Origin: Callaeas wilsoni
Lineage: Eukaryota; Chordata; Aves; Passeriformes; Callaeidae
Assembly (NCBI GenBank): GCA_013398955.1
Contig: VWPU01011632.1
Span: 91,675 to 155,674, forward strand
Reading direction: 5' to 3'
DNA length: 64,000 nucleotides
Part shown: positions 12,001 to 23,344 of the stretch, in pieces
How the letters are laid out: each line of letters starts with the position of its first letter
How positions within the stretch are numbered: the stretch's first letter is position 1
Made by a program: the position numbers and the translations under genes
The notes under the pieces: generated by a model
Told to the model about the DNA's origin: nothing
What the model saw: the letters and a program-made list of their open reading frames with translations, nothing else
The model's database searches: none

Positions 12001-12867
12001 GCCACCACAGAGAGGTGTTGAGACGTTTTCACAAGGCTACAGGTTCTGGTTGTCTGCCCTAGCCATACGTAGCTGCTACAAACTTACCTGTGATTTTTTT
12101 TTTTTTTTTTTTTTTAAAAATCAAACTCCTGGATTATGTGAAAGAGCAGTAAGTACCTACTTAAATGCAATGCCATTGGAATCTATGAATCTCTTAGTAG
12201 ATGAGACATATTTATTTGTTTGAAAGTGCATTGAGTCAGAGAGAGGCCTTATACTGAAACTCATATTTTGGTTTACTCAGTCACCCTTAACACCTTTAAC
12301 AATCTGATAAATAACAAAACTGCATTAACAAAAGGAAAAAGGAGGGATTCCTTTCTTGACATCTCCCATCTCCCTGTGAGTATTTGGCCAGACCCAGCCA
12401 TACCTGTGTGCACGATCCAGAAAAGTGAAAGCCTGGCTTAAGAACTGCCAGAACCACTCTCCCTTGCCTGATTATCCTCTGATGGCTGGAAGGAAGGAAT
12501 ATCCATGGAAGTAAAAAAACCCACCAAAACAACACCACCCTCCCCCAGTCATTTATTAGGTGATCCTTTCCTCAAAGTGCTCTCCAATTCCTTCTCTAAT
12601 TCTTCTGTTGATTTTTTGAGATATAGAGCAGTAAAAGAAAATATTAAACATATTGTGTAACATGTGAACCATGGGTTTTGACTAGAACACGTTTTCTTCC
12701 CTCTTCATGTCAAAATAATTCCTATCACTAGATTGGGTATTTTTAGCAACTTTCTGACAATTTATCTGCTATTTTAGTTGTTACCTGCAGCAAACTTTGG
12801 ATAATAGATGTGAATACTAATGGCAAAACCAGATCATCACTGCACAGGAACAGTTAAGGCTGCTTTT
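9013..12867. other. Non-coding sequence with low-complexity tracts
   Basis: No gene recognised. Simple tracts are: a G/T-rich stretch at about 9330-9414, a (TTTTG)-like stretch at about 11683-11737, and a pure T run of 22 at 12094-12115. Open frames of 112 codons or fewer around 9843-10351 overlap each other on both strands and show no domain. The last ~100 bases (from about 12770) may still belong to the LINE relic that follows, but alignment by eye fades there. Confidence 0.5.
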
Positions 12868-14830
12868 CCCCATGTGCATTACTCTCTTTTTACTGACAAT
12901 AAATTCTATTTTCATTTAATGAGCTAATTATCAAATACTGGGAAGCTTCTGATCCTTCGTAGTTCAGCTTAAGTTTTAACTGTCCAGAATAGGCGTTTCA
13001 TTTTGGTTTTTTCCCCCCTTCCTCTTTTTATGATTGGCAAACTCTCTTGCTCTGTTTCTGTCCCTGTTTGACCTTTTCAGATTAAGAGAATGTTAAGTAG
13101 CACAGGTCCCAGTATAGGATTTTGGTGTACCCCACTAATGTGTTTCAATCTGAAAATTAAACCTTTGTTTCTGTCATTTGATCTCATTAATTCTTTAAAG
13201 ACACTGCTTTATCCGAGAGCAGAGAGCCCAGAGAGGAGGAGTGGCTGCCTAGGCCATTCAGAAACCTGTGTCAGTATCTTTGGGGGAAATCCTAGTACAC
13301 TGAGTAACTTTATTAACGCACTGATCAACACTCAAAGAATTCTGATAGCTTTACTAGGCATCATAGTGCTTGAAAGGCTCATTGACTCTTCCTCATTAAA
13401 TCATATTTATCCAAGTATCTATTGATTCTGTATTGTATCTATTGAATCAATATTGATTCTGACATAAAATAAAAGTTTTACTGGCTTACATAAGCAGAAG
13501 TTAAATTCTTTGGTCTGTTGTCTGCAAGAACACCCTTGATCCACCTTGCAGATCTGGGAGGTGTTTGCCCACTACACCCCTCTGCAAGTGAGGAAGATTT
13601 ACGTGACAACTTGTGCACTGTAATGGCCTGGCAAAATTTTGAGTTAAGGTGCCTTAGAACTCCTGGGTAAACACTCCCTGGTCTTGGCAATTTATGCAGT
13701 TCACGTTACAGAGCTGGGAAAACGCTGCCTCTCTAACACTTTGGTTTGAGGCAGCTCCTCAGACTGATTTCTTGGGCAGACTGGCTTAGTGGGTGAACCT
13801 GCCTGACCTCCCTGTGCTGCACACAAATGGAAAGAATTCCGGAGTGTTTCTGAAATGGGCTTATCTGCTTAAGTGTTTATGTCTTTATGATCTGTTCATT
13901 TCAGAAACTTTCTGGCAGGCTTCTGGCTTCCAGTACATTTTCAGAAGTTTTTTTATTAGTAGTCTTTATACCTATAGCAAGTTGTACTTTATGCCAACAA
14001 TGAAAAGATTTTTTTAATGTGCTTTCATCTTTAACTTGACAGAATTAATTCCTTTTCCTGTGTTCTCCATCTAGCCATATCTTCCACATTTTCTACTATT
14101 TTTTTTTAATATATTTTCTTATAGCTGTCCTTACTCAGGTGTTTAACCACACTGTTGTTCTTATTTGGAGTCTTTTTTCCCTGAGATGGCTGTGAACTGA
14201 GAGTCTTCATGTAATGTTTTAAATTGCCTCCCTGCTTCATGCAACTGACCTACTCTTGTAGCTGCTGTTTTAAATTTTCTTTTAACTAAGATTAACCGGT
14301 TTTCTGTAATTTTTTTAAGCAAATTTAATATTCTTGTGGTGGAATTCTGAAGTGTTTTCTCTCTTGTAATGTTATTAGAATTGACAATAACGTGCTCATC
14401 AAAGAGCAATTTTTCAGTGATCCAGCTTGAGCTACATCTTGTGCTTGAGAATCACATTTCGTGTGTTTTCTGAGGTTACTTCTAAGCTTATTTAAAGTTC
14501 TGTATCATGCCACCCTGGGTTTTAACCAGTAAGTACAGAGGTAGCCAAAGATTCTCGATCTTGCCAGTCTTTGTGGCCTCTCTAATCCTCTGCACCATTC
14601 TGTGCTCACTTTTATCATCATGCCTGGCCTTCATCTCTACTTTAGGTGGGTGCTGTAGGCAAAGTCTATAAAGGAACTATAAGGAATCCACCTATAAAGG
14701 AACAGTGCTTCCAACAAGAGAGACCCTGTAGCATGGATGTAAACATCTATTCTCTGTGAATTCTGTAACTGTTTAAAATACTCTGACCTCCACCACCAGA
14801 AGGATTTGCTTTCATCCTTAGAAAACATGT
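12868..14830 (-). mobile_element. Ancient CR1/L3-like LINE ORF2 relic, antisense
   Basis: Read on the minus strand, this ~2-kb stretch keeps, in the right order, landmarks of a CR1-clade ORF2. Near 14574-14622 it reads DDKSEHRMVQRIREA, resembling the endonuclease segment ending in IREA. At about 14330-14400 DEHVIVNSNNITREK is followed by NSTTRILNL, the endonuclease end and linker. A plus-strand block GTTTAACCACACTG near 14140 is the conserved linker. Near 13640-13690 PRPGSVYPGVLRHL matches the P-G-x-x-x-x-P-x-V-L entry to the reverse transcriptase. At 13286-13300 VY-stop-DF corresponds to VYLDF. At 13105-13134 GTPKSYTG is the remnant of the GVPQGS-LGP box. At 13030-13041 FANH stands where catalytic FADD belongs. 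The 12868-12920 block corresponds to the segment after the catalytic motif. Several frameshifts and stops make it dead. ORF1, the 5' UTR and the 3' end are not seen. Family knowledge is from memory, so the exact subfamily name is open. Confidence 0.88.
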
Positions 14831-17384
14831 CACTTAACATTCTAGTATGTCAAAATGCTTTAGAAACATAATGCTTGGTTTGAAATGTGATAAATATTGC
14901 ACATCAAGCTTGAAGTTTTGAAGCTGACTTCAATGTCTGCAAAGGAAAGAACTGAAATCTAAGACTGCAAAACACCTGAGTTTTGAGAAAGCTCAGATCA
15001 CTGGATTGAAGCTCAGCCCACCTCCACAGGGACAGTTCTGCTAGTGTTTGTCAGCTGAATAAAGCAGAAATACTACTTCTATAGTGGAGAATATGAAAGG
15101 CATTTTAGAAAGCCACAATTAGCTGCTCATCTTATGTTCTCTGGCAAATGGTTCCTACTTGAGAGGCTATTGTGAGCAAGGCCAATTTTCTCACTGACTT
15201 TCTAGTGTAGAATAACTAATTTACATTACTCAACAGAGCTGAAAGCAGCTGATGTTATTAGGAAGAAGAAATAAACAATTGTTGTTGGGAAATGAATGGA
15301 ACAGTGTATTTTGCCAGGGATAACTAGACTGAGCTTCAACGCTTCTCAGACAGAATTACAGTGATAGTAATGAAAATTGCATAATGAACTAAAGTACTGT
15401 GCAGAACAACATGTCTAGCTGTTATGGTAGACATTGTGCAGCTGAATAGCTCATTATTAGGTAGCCAAATTCTCTGCAGGCTTGGAAAGGGACGTGAGTA
15501 ATTTTGTATTGTGCAGACTGTTGGAAGCAGAGTTCAGGAGCAGGCTCTGCCGGTACTGCTTTTCGTTATTTCATGGTTGGAGCTTGTGTAAGGGTCTGTA
15601 AGACAGTTTGATAATATGCTGTTGTCATTATACACCCAGTGGTCATCTCCTATCCAGCAGTTCAATGCAGAAGCCTCTGTGAGGAAAGTAGTTCTTGAGA
15701 CAGTGTGGAATAGCAGTGAACAACAGCTTAAGAAAACAGCAAGCGAAGAAATCCCAATCTACAGGAAACAAGAACATCAGAACCTTCATTTCTTTCTGAA
15801 GATCTGCCCAGCCCAGCATCTTGTCTGATGGTGACTGAAAATGGGTGCCTGTCTAGGGAAGAATGTGGGAGCAGAATTAACGAGCACAATTTCCCTGTGA
15901 ATGCTCTCACAGGCTCCCATTTCCAGCTTGGAGATTTCCTGAGCCAACAGAGCTTCTATGTATTTGGTAACATTGAATAAATGTCCCTCTCATGAACACA
16001 TGCAGCTTTCCCTTAAACACCTGCACACTTTTACCATTCACGATATCACACAGTGGAGCTCCTCGGCTTAACTCTTCTTCATGTGAGGAACAGCTTCTTT
16101 TTGTTTAATCTGTGGAGGAAAGCCCTGAGGTGTATTTTCCAAAACCATAACCTCCCAGCAGTACGGCCAACTCCATGTTTAGAATGACTGAAGTCATTCA
16201 ATGCTCAAGGTGAAGCTGGAACAGGAAACCAGCAAAGGGTCTCCTGAGCACTGCAGAAAGTGTCACAGAACCTTGGTCACCCCAAGACTCACACTGTCAC
16301 TCCGAAGAGTTGTGAGCAGTCAGCGCATTTGTGGTCACTGCCCTGGTCCTGCGTGGCGTGTTTCTTGGGTGTCAGCATCCCTTGCAGATTTAAACTTGGT
16401 CTGGCAGGCCAGCAGCTCAACTAGGTTGTAAATTGTGGTGAGCACAAGTGCCATACATCTGGGAATGGGAGAGAGGTGGGAGTGGGATGAACTAGTCAGC
16501 CACTCTGCAGTAAAGCAGAATTACTTTTAGTTATCTGGAATTAGACTAGGTATCAAATTTTATATGGCAGGAAATCAATATATTCTGTAGGCTTGGAAAC
16601 CAGTTGTTCTGCACATGCCCTACCTTCTGTTTTCCAATCTGATGATTGCCTGTGGATGTTTATTCCAAACTGTTTGGTTGCTGCTCTGTGCTTGGTTCTC
16701 TGGACTCTGCTGTTGGATCTGGACTTGCTCATTGATTCGGAACTCTTTGGGTAAGTTTATTTTTTCTGGTCAGTGGTAGCTAACCCACTTGGAGTCATGG
16801 TCTCTGGTTAGACTCCAAGCTTAATTGGTAATAAAATAAAAAATAATGTTTAAAAAAACAAACAAACAAAAAACCTGGCATACAGTGAATTAATTTGTGT
16901 ATTCTTTGCTGGCTTGGAGTCTGAGTGAAAAGATATATCCACAGCACACAGGGAAAGAAGTCTTTGCTGAACTAGCAGAGGAGATAATTGTCCATGTAAA
17001 AAATCTGCTTCTCTTACCTTGAATTCAATCCACTAACTCATGTACTTTGTCTTAACTAATATTTAATATGAGTTAATTGGCTTACTTTATATTCAGAGGA
17101 CTTAACTGGGATGATAAAACCTTTTTCAATATTTTTTTCCTCTATAATAAGAGATAATATCTAGAAAAATTAAGGCGAAAATAGCAGAACTTCATGGCTC
17201 AAACAGTTAAGTAAACTTTATCTTCATTAAGAAATTACTCCATCTGATTTCTGAATATTTTCTTTGGCAACAGAGCATGGGCTTGGGTGTGTGAAAGAGA
17301 ATTTAACTGAGGGGAATGGTTACATGGGGTAGCACTGTGGAAACTTGTTATTTACTCACCTTATCAGCTTTCAGGCTTAGGTAA
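14831..17384. other. Non-coding sequence, no gene seen
   Basis: No gene or well-preserved repeat recognised beyond the LINE relic. An A-rich low-complexity tract with a CAAA rhythm is present at about 16826-16876. Open frames are under 80 codons. Confidence 0.55.
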
Positions 17385-17452
17385 AACTACTGTTAAGTAA
17401 AGCTGGGACAAGAACCCAGCAGTACTGTCCTGCTCTGAATCAATAACAGGGT
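17385..17452 (-). mobile_element. Probable MIR-like SINE remnant
   Basis: The plus strand reads GTTAAGTAAAGCTGGGAC, then AAGAACCCAGCAGTACTG and TCCTGCTCTGAATCAATAAC. This follows the order of the reverse complement of MIR/CORE-type SINEs: GTTAAGT, then AGCTGGGA..GAACCCAG, then a CT-rich block with TGCTCT. The conserved core between GTTAAGT and AGCTGGG appears deleted. The match is short and could be fortuitous. Confidence 0.4.
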
Positions 17453-20400
17453 TTGACTTCTGTGTTTCCTGATTAAGTACATATACTTTTTTTTCCCCCC
17501 ACTATTTTTTTTGAGAGAAGTGAGTAAACCTTTTCATATAAGGTCTACTGGTATCTGACTGTCAGCAAATTTCTTCAAATCCCTGCTTGCAATTACCTAA
17601 GAAAGAAGTGCTGCTTCTTAAGAAGAAAGTAAAAAAAGAAGTGCTTGAAGAAACAACAGAGCTAAAAAGCTGGCTGGAAAAAAAGAAATCAATAAAAATA
17701 ATAAATGATGCTGGGCTATCCTAGTAACTATTTATATCTTATTTATCTTAGGCTGCACTTCTAATTTAGCATGCTAACGTATTTTAAAGTAGAATTAAAT
17801 ATGCAGCTAGTGCCTTTGTTTTCAGTGAAAACACGTAGAATTGACAAGACTGTCAGCATGATTTAACACTTGTTTTCCTGGATGCAGTGTTTAATTTTGG
17901 TTAGCTCTTGCATAAAATGTTTTCACTGAGCAAGAGAATGAAAAATATTATTTACTCTGCTAAGATTTTGAAACCTTTCTCTCTGTTTAGGAGAACTTTT
18001 GAATTATAATTTGTTACACACAACTCTTTAACAAAAGGTAAAGGGTAGGTTGCTTTGTCATAAACTTATCTATCTCAGCCAGGACAATGTTTCCTGCTGC
18101 CATACGTGCCTTATTCCCCCTGTGTGGGAGCCAATGGAACCTCTTAGTGCAAGCAGCCTGCAGCACTGCACTACTGAAGGGTGTCATGCCAAAACTTGAG
18201 AGATTTCTGACATTTTCAATAAAACAAGAATCTTGAGCCTGCTCATCCTTCAGCACTAAATTTGGATGCGTCTCCAAATATTTTTTTCTTTTTAATTTTT
18301 TTTTTCCTTTTTTAATTATTTTTTTCTTTTTCCCAGTAATGTACTGAGTTTCACATTGCATCAGGCTTTATGTCTGGATTTAAAACTCCCAACCTGACTT
18401 GCAAGAGCCCAGACTGCTCAAATGCCAGTCTTGGAAGACAACAGTATTGACCATGCAGGCCAAGCAAAGAGAGGAACACATTTAGGCGTCTGTTAAAGCT
18501 AGAGGAAAGGCTCCTTTCCTCGTGGTGAATAACTGCTGAGGGCTAAGAAAAATTTGTTTAATGTGCGCCAGTAGCAGGACAATCTCAGACAGGTAAAGGG
18601 CATTCTGGTTTGTGCTAACAGTCTTTGAAGTTCAATAACTAGAAAGATTTCTTATACAGATCAAATTAGATTTAAAATATATTGCTTTTTATTTGACAAA
18701 ATGATAATTAAAATGTTTCCTTTTGAACCTGACGTCTCAAATGAAAACACTTCTGAAATAAGGACTAAATTAAGATAATTGTTCCCCCTTGATGGTTGGG
18801 GAGATGTTAAATGGAGCTGCTATTCCTTTTTTTATCCAACCCACTCGGTTCAGTTCACAATTCTTCTGAATTGGGTTCAAACCACACATTGCACCTCCTT
18901 AACCACTCAGCTCTTTGCTTTTCTAAGTAAGTTATATAAAGTAATATGGCTTTTAGAGGAAGGGCTGAGGGAGCCGTGGAATACTTTAAAATGCTTGGGA
19001 AAGCTTCTTTGGATTTCAGATCCCCTCTGTCTGCTGAAGAAGTTAAATGTGGTCCCTTATAAGGTGGTGGAATGGTCTAGTTAATCCTTGGTACTTCCAG
19101 CCACCACCAATATGGAAAAAGCAAGTTTAGCATCCCATCTTCTCCAAACAAACATTTTTCTAGTCAAAACTGTTCTGCAAGTAAGTGACCTGCATATAAA
19201 GCAGCATTTTCTATCTGATAAAAGTTATTCTATAGCAACAGTTGTACCTTGTTACAATTATACCTGGAAAAAAGGTCTACTTTTGAGGATTTAGTTTATC
19301 TGGAATTGAGATACTGTTTGACTGTTTCCAGATGCCTATATCTATGCTATAAAGGTAGAAAGTTTATTTCCCAGATCACTAGCCTGCACTTAAAAAAAAA
19401 GTTTAGCACCAAAGAAAGAAGTATGCATGTCCAGAACTTTGTGTTTCACTCATAAAATAAGAGAAATTTTTATTCCCTGGGAATAGAAAAAATGCATCTT
19501 ACAACTTTTAATGAGTCATTTAATCTCCTTCCTTACAAGCTGTTCTCCTCTAAGATCAAGTAGTATTGACTGTACAGTAAACACATCTCTTCCACTGGTA
19601 AACAATTTGGTTGAATTACTTCCAAATACATGTTTAGTATTAGAAATGCTCCTCCCATCCACAAGTCACTCATCCCTGACCAGAGAAGGTCAAATTGTCT
19701 GAAAAAATTATCTACGTGGCATTTAAAGCCACAGGTTAATTTTAAACTTATTTTGAAGTGTTTTACAGTTGGAAAAATAATGGGTAAAAATGGCTATTGC
19801 CAATGAGTTAGCGAGTCAGCTGTAGCTTTGTGGTCTGTGTGCAGCAGGTGGTCAGCGATTGGAGCTGCTGTCATCAGGCAGACTCTGCACTGTCTGGAGT
19901 TCAGGAGCCTCAGACTAGGCTTGAATAGCTGGAAAAGATCCACGCCAGGCAAACAACAGCCACGGGGAATTTGCCAGTTCAGTGGGCAAGAAGTCTGAGC
20001 TGTCTCTCCCTTGCAGTCAGTTCTCCAGGACTGATGTGTTGGGGCTTGTTAGTTGTAAAGAGCACACGGGACTACATCCCATCTAGGGAGGGAAAATGAG
20101 CGGTCTCGCAGGAAGTGATGGTGTCTGCCTCTTTCATTTCACATGATGGGAACTCTTCCCTTCACAGCTTATCCTCCCATATGTAGGAATAGCTCAGTGC
20201 CTTCCAGTGGACTGTTAAATAATATAACTGCCATCAGGCACAGGCACGCTGCCATGTCATCCTCTTCCTAAAGGGACACGTCTGTGAAGTGCCATGGTTG
20301 TGTTTGCGCGTGTTCAACACGCATCGCTACGCAACTGGGTTAAAAAAGGAATAATGAGCAAAGTGGTCAAAATGGGAAGGAAGGCGCCTTGTGATGATCC

Positions 20401-23201
20401 TGCATTCCTGGGGGAATTTTCTGGATGGTCTCTGACTGTTTCTGACAGACCAGAGAAGACAGACTCTAGCCTTTACTGTAGAGAGCTCCACCATGCCCAA
20501 GGAATGAATATGTTGACCACAGTCATCATTACACAAGCAAAATAGCCTTTTAGGCATTTTGGGTGTACACTGTGGGCAGTCTGGAGGCAAGCATGGAGAC
20601 TCTAAGACCTTCAGTGCACGTTTCTCAGTTAAACACCTTGTGTTTACGTAGTGTACGTGCAGAAATGGCAGCCTACTGTTGAGATACCACAGGTCTTGAA
20701 CTGGCATTGCACACTAATTGCCAATGTACCTCAGTGGTTCACAATTTGTGCACAACAAACTACATTCTCTTGTCATGAAAAAATTGCTTAGCTATTTAGA
20801 AATTGATGGAATTTGTGTTAAAGTTAGGAGGACTAAATTTGCTCAAAAAACAACAGCAGCCATTGAGGAGGGGAAAAAAAAGTAGTAAAGTTTAGCATCA
20901 TGTGCAGTATTTGTATGATCAGGTAGTATGTTATAGGTTCTTCTATTCAGCCCCTAAAGCACTTGTGTGATATGACATATAATTAAAACCAGGTTCCTAA
21001 AATTTTTCAGTCAAGCTGAGATTGCCATGGTGTGAAGTAGTAAGTTTGAGAGCTGCTTGTGCTCAGTGCTGCTGCAGAATTCATTTCTTAAATACAGTAT
21101 ACCCTGTTGGGATGCTTTTCCCCAAACATTTAATAGTGGGTTTCAGTTTTGTTCATTATATAATCTGAGGGGTCCTTATATAAACTGGGTTTTTTTTGTA
21201 ATGAGAAAGGGTATTGATGTGAGGCAGCAGTTATAAGATAGCTGCAACCAGGTAATCGAAGAAAGAAATATCTCTTAGCAAGTTCCTTTATGCTGCAGGA
21301 CATTTACAGAGCACAGAGGGTGCAGGAGCCATGCTTTTGTGTCCCCAGGTTGACCTCTGAGACATTTTTCTATATGATGCAATAAGACAATTTTCCTTAT
21401 GCTATACTAGTAATGCAGCATTCTTCCTCTTACAACATACTGTACTTCTCACCATTCATGCTTTTATCAAGTTGCTCAATCTCTCTTCTCTGTAAATAAA
21501 AATGAAGATTTTTAAAAATGAGAGTACCATGTGAGAATTTGTATGTGGTCCTTTGATGTGAACAAAAGCTGCTTTCCCATGCCTAGTCATCTGTCTCCTA
21601 TGTAAATAGTTCTGATTGCCAAAATGTTACTGTTGAATTTTATAAGCCATTTGTGAGCAGAGGGAGAATGCATGCTTATTGCAGAATGTTTTCCCATCGT
21701 ATTCATTTGACATGACTTTTAAAGGCAATATTAAAGAGTATACTTTAAAGCAATTAATGTAGAAATAGTAACAATGCAATTAAAATATATTATACAATTT
21801 TTGATATTAGTTGACAGTATGTTGCATATTAAGCTGAGAGAGGAAAATCCTGCTGTAGCTAAGACTTTTCTTTTTTTTGGCTCAACGTACGGCCGTTAAT
21901 TTGGTTGGATCCTGGTGCAGCTTTCGGAGAATATTGGGGTAGATGAACTGAATTATTTGGTATGTTTCAAGCTCTGTCCAGGATTCTTTATTTGAGTAAA
22001 ATTTCCTTGGATGATGGCTGGGCTCCTGCAGACTTTCCAAATGGAACCTCTCTCCAGTCACTGCAGTTTTACTGTTACACTCTCTATTCACAGGCCACGT
22101 TACTCTGATGAGGAGCCTGTATTCCTGAGAAAGAAAATAGGGCTAAAATACATATATATAAAATATCATTTCATATATATGAAAATGCTGGGGTTAAAAT
22201 CTCCATCTGATGATGAACTGTTGCTATGCTTTGATGGGTTCAGAATCCTTCCTGTATCAAACAGTGATCTGCACAAAATTCCTCTGCTTGTCTTTGCTTC
22301 TTGAATTTGTATTTGGAATGATGGCTCCACACCTCTCTTTCAGTAGTTTTTCATGCAAAGCCCTTTAAACTTTCAGAATATTTTGAAACACGGATCCAGG
22401 CTTGAAGTTTCAGTATGTAGGCCACTTTTTGGGTAGCCAGGGTTGGTTGATTTGTTTGCCTTAAAATCATACAGTTATCTAACTCTCCATCCTGACGGGA
22501 GTTCACTTCTCTTTCAGGATCATTTATGTTCAGAGCTGAAACAGATTGACAGGTTCTATAAAGCCCTGAGTGTGGTAAAGCCAGACCTCTAATACTCTCA
22601 TTCCAGCTACAGAAAGAAAATCATGGCCTTTCAAACTGGCAGAAGTGTATAAAGAGACCCACTTTGCTCAGCTATGAATGCCTTTGGATGCTGTGTAGGC
22701 ATGTGACCCTGTAGGACTTCTCTGTCCTCTTGCATAGATTATCAGGACAGCAACACATCTACTTACAGCTTTGATATTCTCTGCTTCTTTCTCACAAGTG
22801 AGAATTCTCAAATTTCTCCAAATGTGCACCCTCACTTCAGCACCAACAAAGCCAATCTGATTGCTCAGGTATCAGCTTTTTCATGAATGGAAGATAAAAT
22901 GCTGCTGAGACTTCCCAGACTTTTTTCCTTTCCAAAAGCCACTCTCTGCAGGCATTGTGAGCCTTTTAGTCTTTGCTGTACTGTCTGTATACATTTCTTC
23001 AACATTTGAAAATGCTACTTCTCTTTTTGCCTGGTTTTGCTTCTTGTTAAGGAACCAGACTGTTTCTGGGTCACCTTTCTTCTCTGATATTCCCTTCCAT
23101 AATGAATTATGTCAAAAGGACTTATTTATTCTGCATAGATAAGGTCTGACTGCAGTAACAGGAAATTTTAGCTTTGTTCTGCTTTCTATCCAGTTTTATA
23201 T
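17453..23201. other. Non-coding sequence, no gene seen
   Basis: About 5.7 kb without a recognised gene. A T-rich tract lies at about 18281-18338. The minus-strand frame crossing it (18014-18361) owes its lysine-rich start to that tract, not to a protein family. A 9-bp inverted AT repeat (CATATATAT...ATATATATG) lies at 22151-22181. The segment 21640-21800 is AT-rich with many ATTA/CAATTAA homeodomain-type words and might be conserved non-coding DNA, but this cannot be decided from one sequence. Confidence 0.5.
18281..18338. repeat. T-rich low-complexity tract
   Basis: Almost uninterrupted T with scattered C, A and G. There is no repeat unit and no target-site duplication that I can see, so I do not read it as the poly-A tail of a retroposed gene copy. 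Confidence 0.8.
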
Positions 23202-23344
23202 CTAAATTGACTAAGGCATACAGAAATCAGATTAAGTGACTTCCTTCAAGTCACGCAGCGAGCAGCTCATTTTGGATAGAATCCCAAGAGGATACTTGTG
23301 GTTCCCAGCCCTCCTCTGTAACCTCCAGACCACATTGTCTCCCC
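23202..23344 (-). mobile_element. MIR-type SINE relic
   Basis: The plus strand closely follows the reverse complement of an amniote MIR/CORE-SINE. ACTAAGGCATACAGAA stands for the ACTGAGGCACAGAGA segment. ATTAAGTGACTTCCTTCAAG then TCACGCAGCGAGCAG (23231-23265) is the conserved core normally read as GTTAAGTGACTTGCCCAAGG then TCACACAGC. GGATAGAATCCCAAGAGGA is next, then TCCCAGCCCTCCTCTGTAACC and AGACCACATTGTCTCCCC at the far end. The order and spacing are right over about 140 bases. MIR-type elements are tRNA-derived, LINE-mobilised and long inactive; this copy is strongly diverged and has no function visible here. Confidence 0.85.

Noticed and set aside
12094..12120. T22 followed by A5, possible tail of a retroposed copy on the minus strand
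   Set aside because: The sequence on either side shows no gene-derived body, and no target-site duplication is seen; a simple homopolymer is enough.
14667..14703. Three CTATAARGGAA words close together
   Set aside because: They fall inside the area where the LINE fossil fades out; the third is offset and the unit is not regular, so I do not call a tandem repeat.
18874..18883. GGTTCAAACC, a tRNA B-box-like word
   Set aside because: No A box, no cloverleaf stems and no TTTT terminator at the right distance.
20724..20742. CAGTGGTTCACAATTTGTG, resembling an hAT/Charlie terminal repeat
   Set aside because: I could not find the matching inverted end or an 8-bp target duplication nearby.
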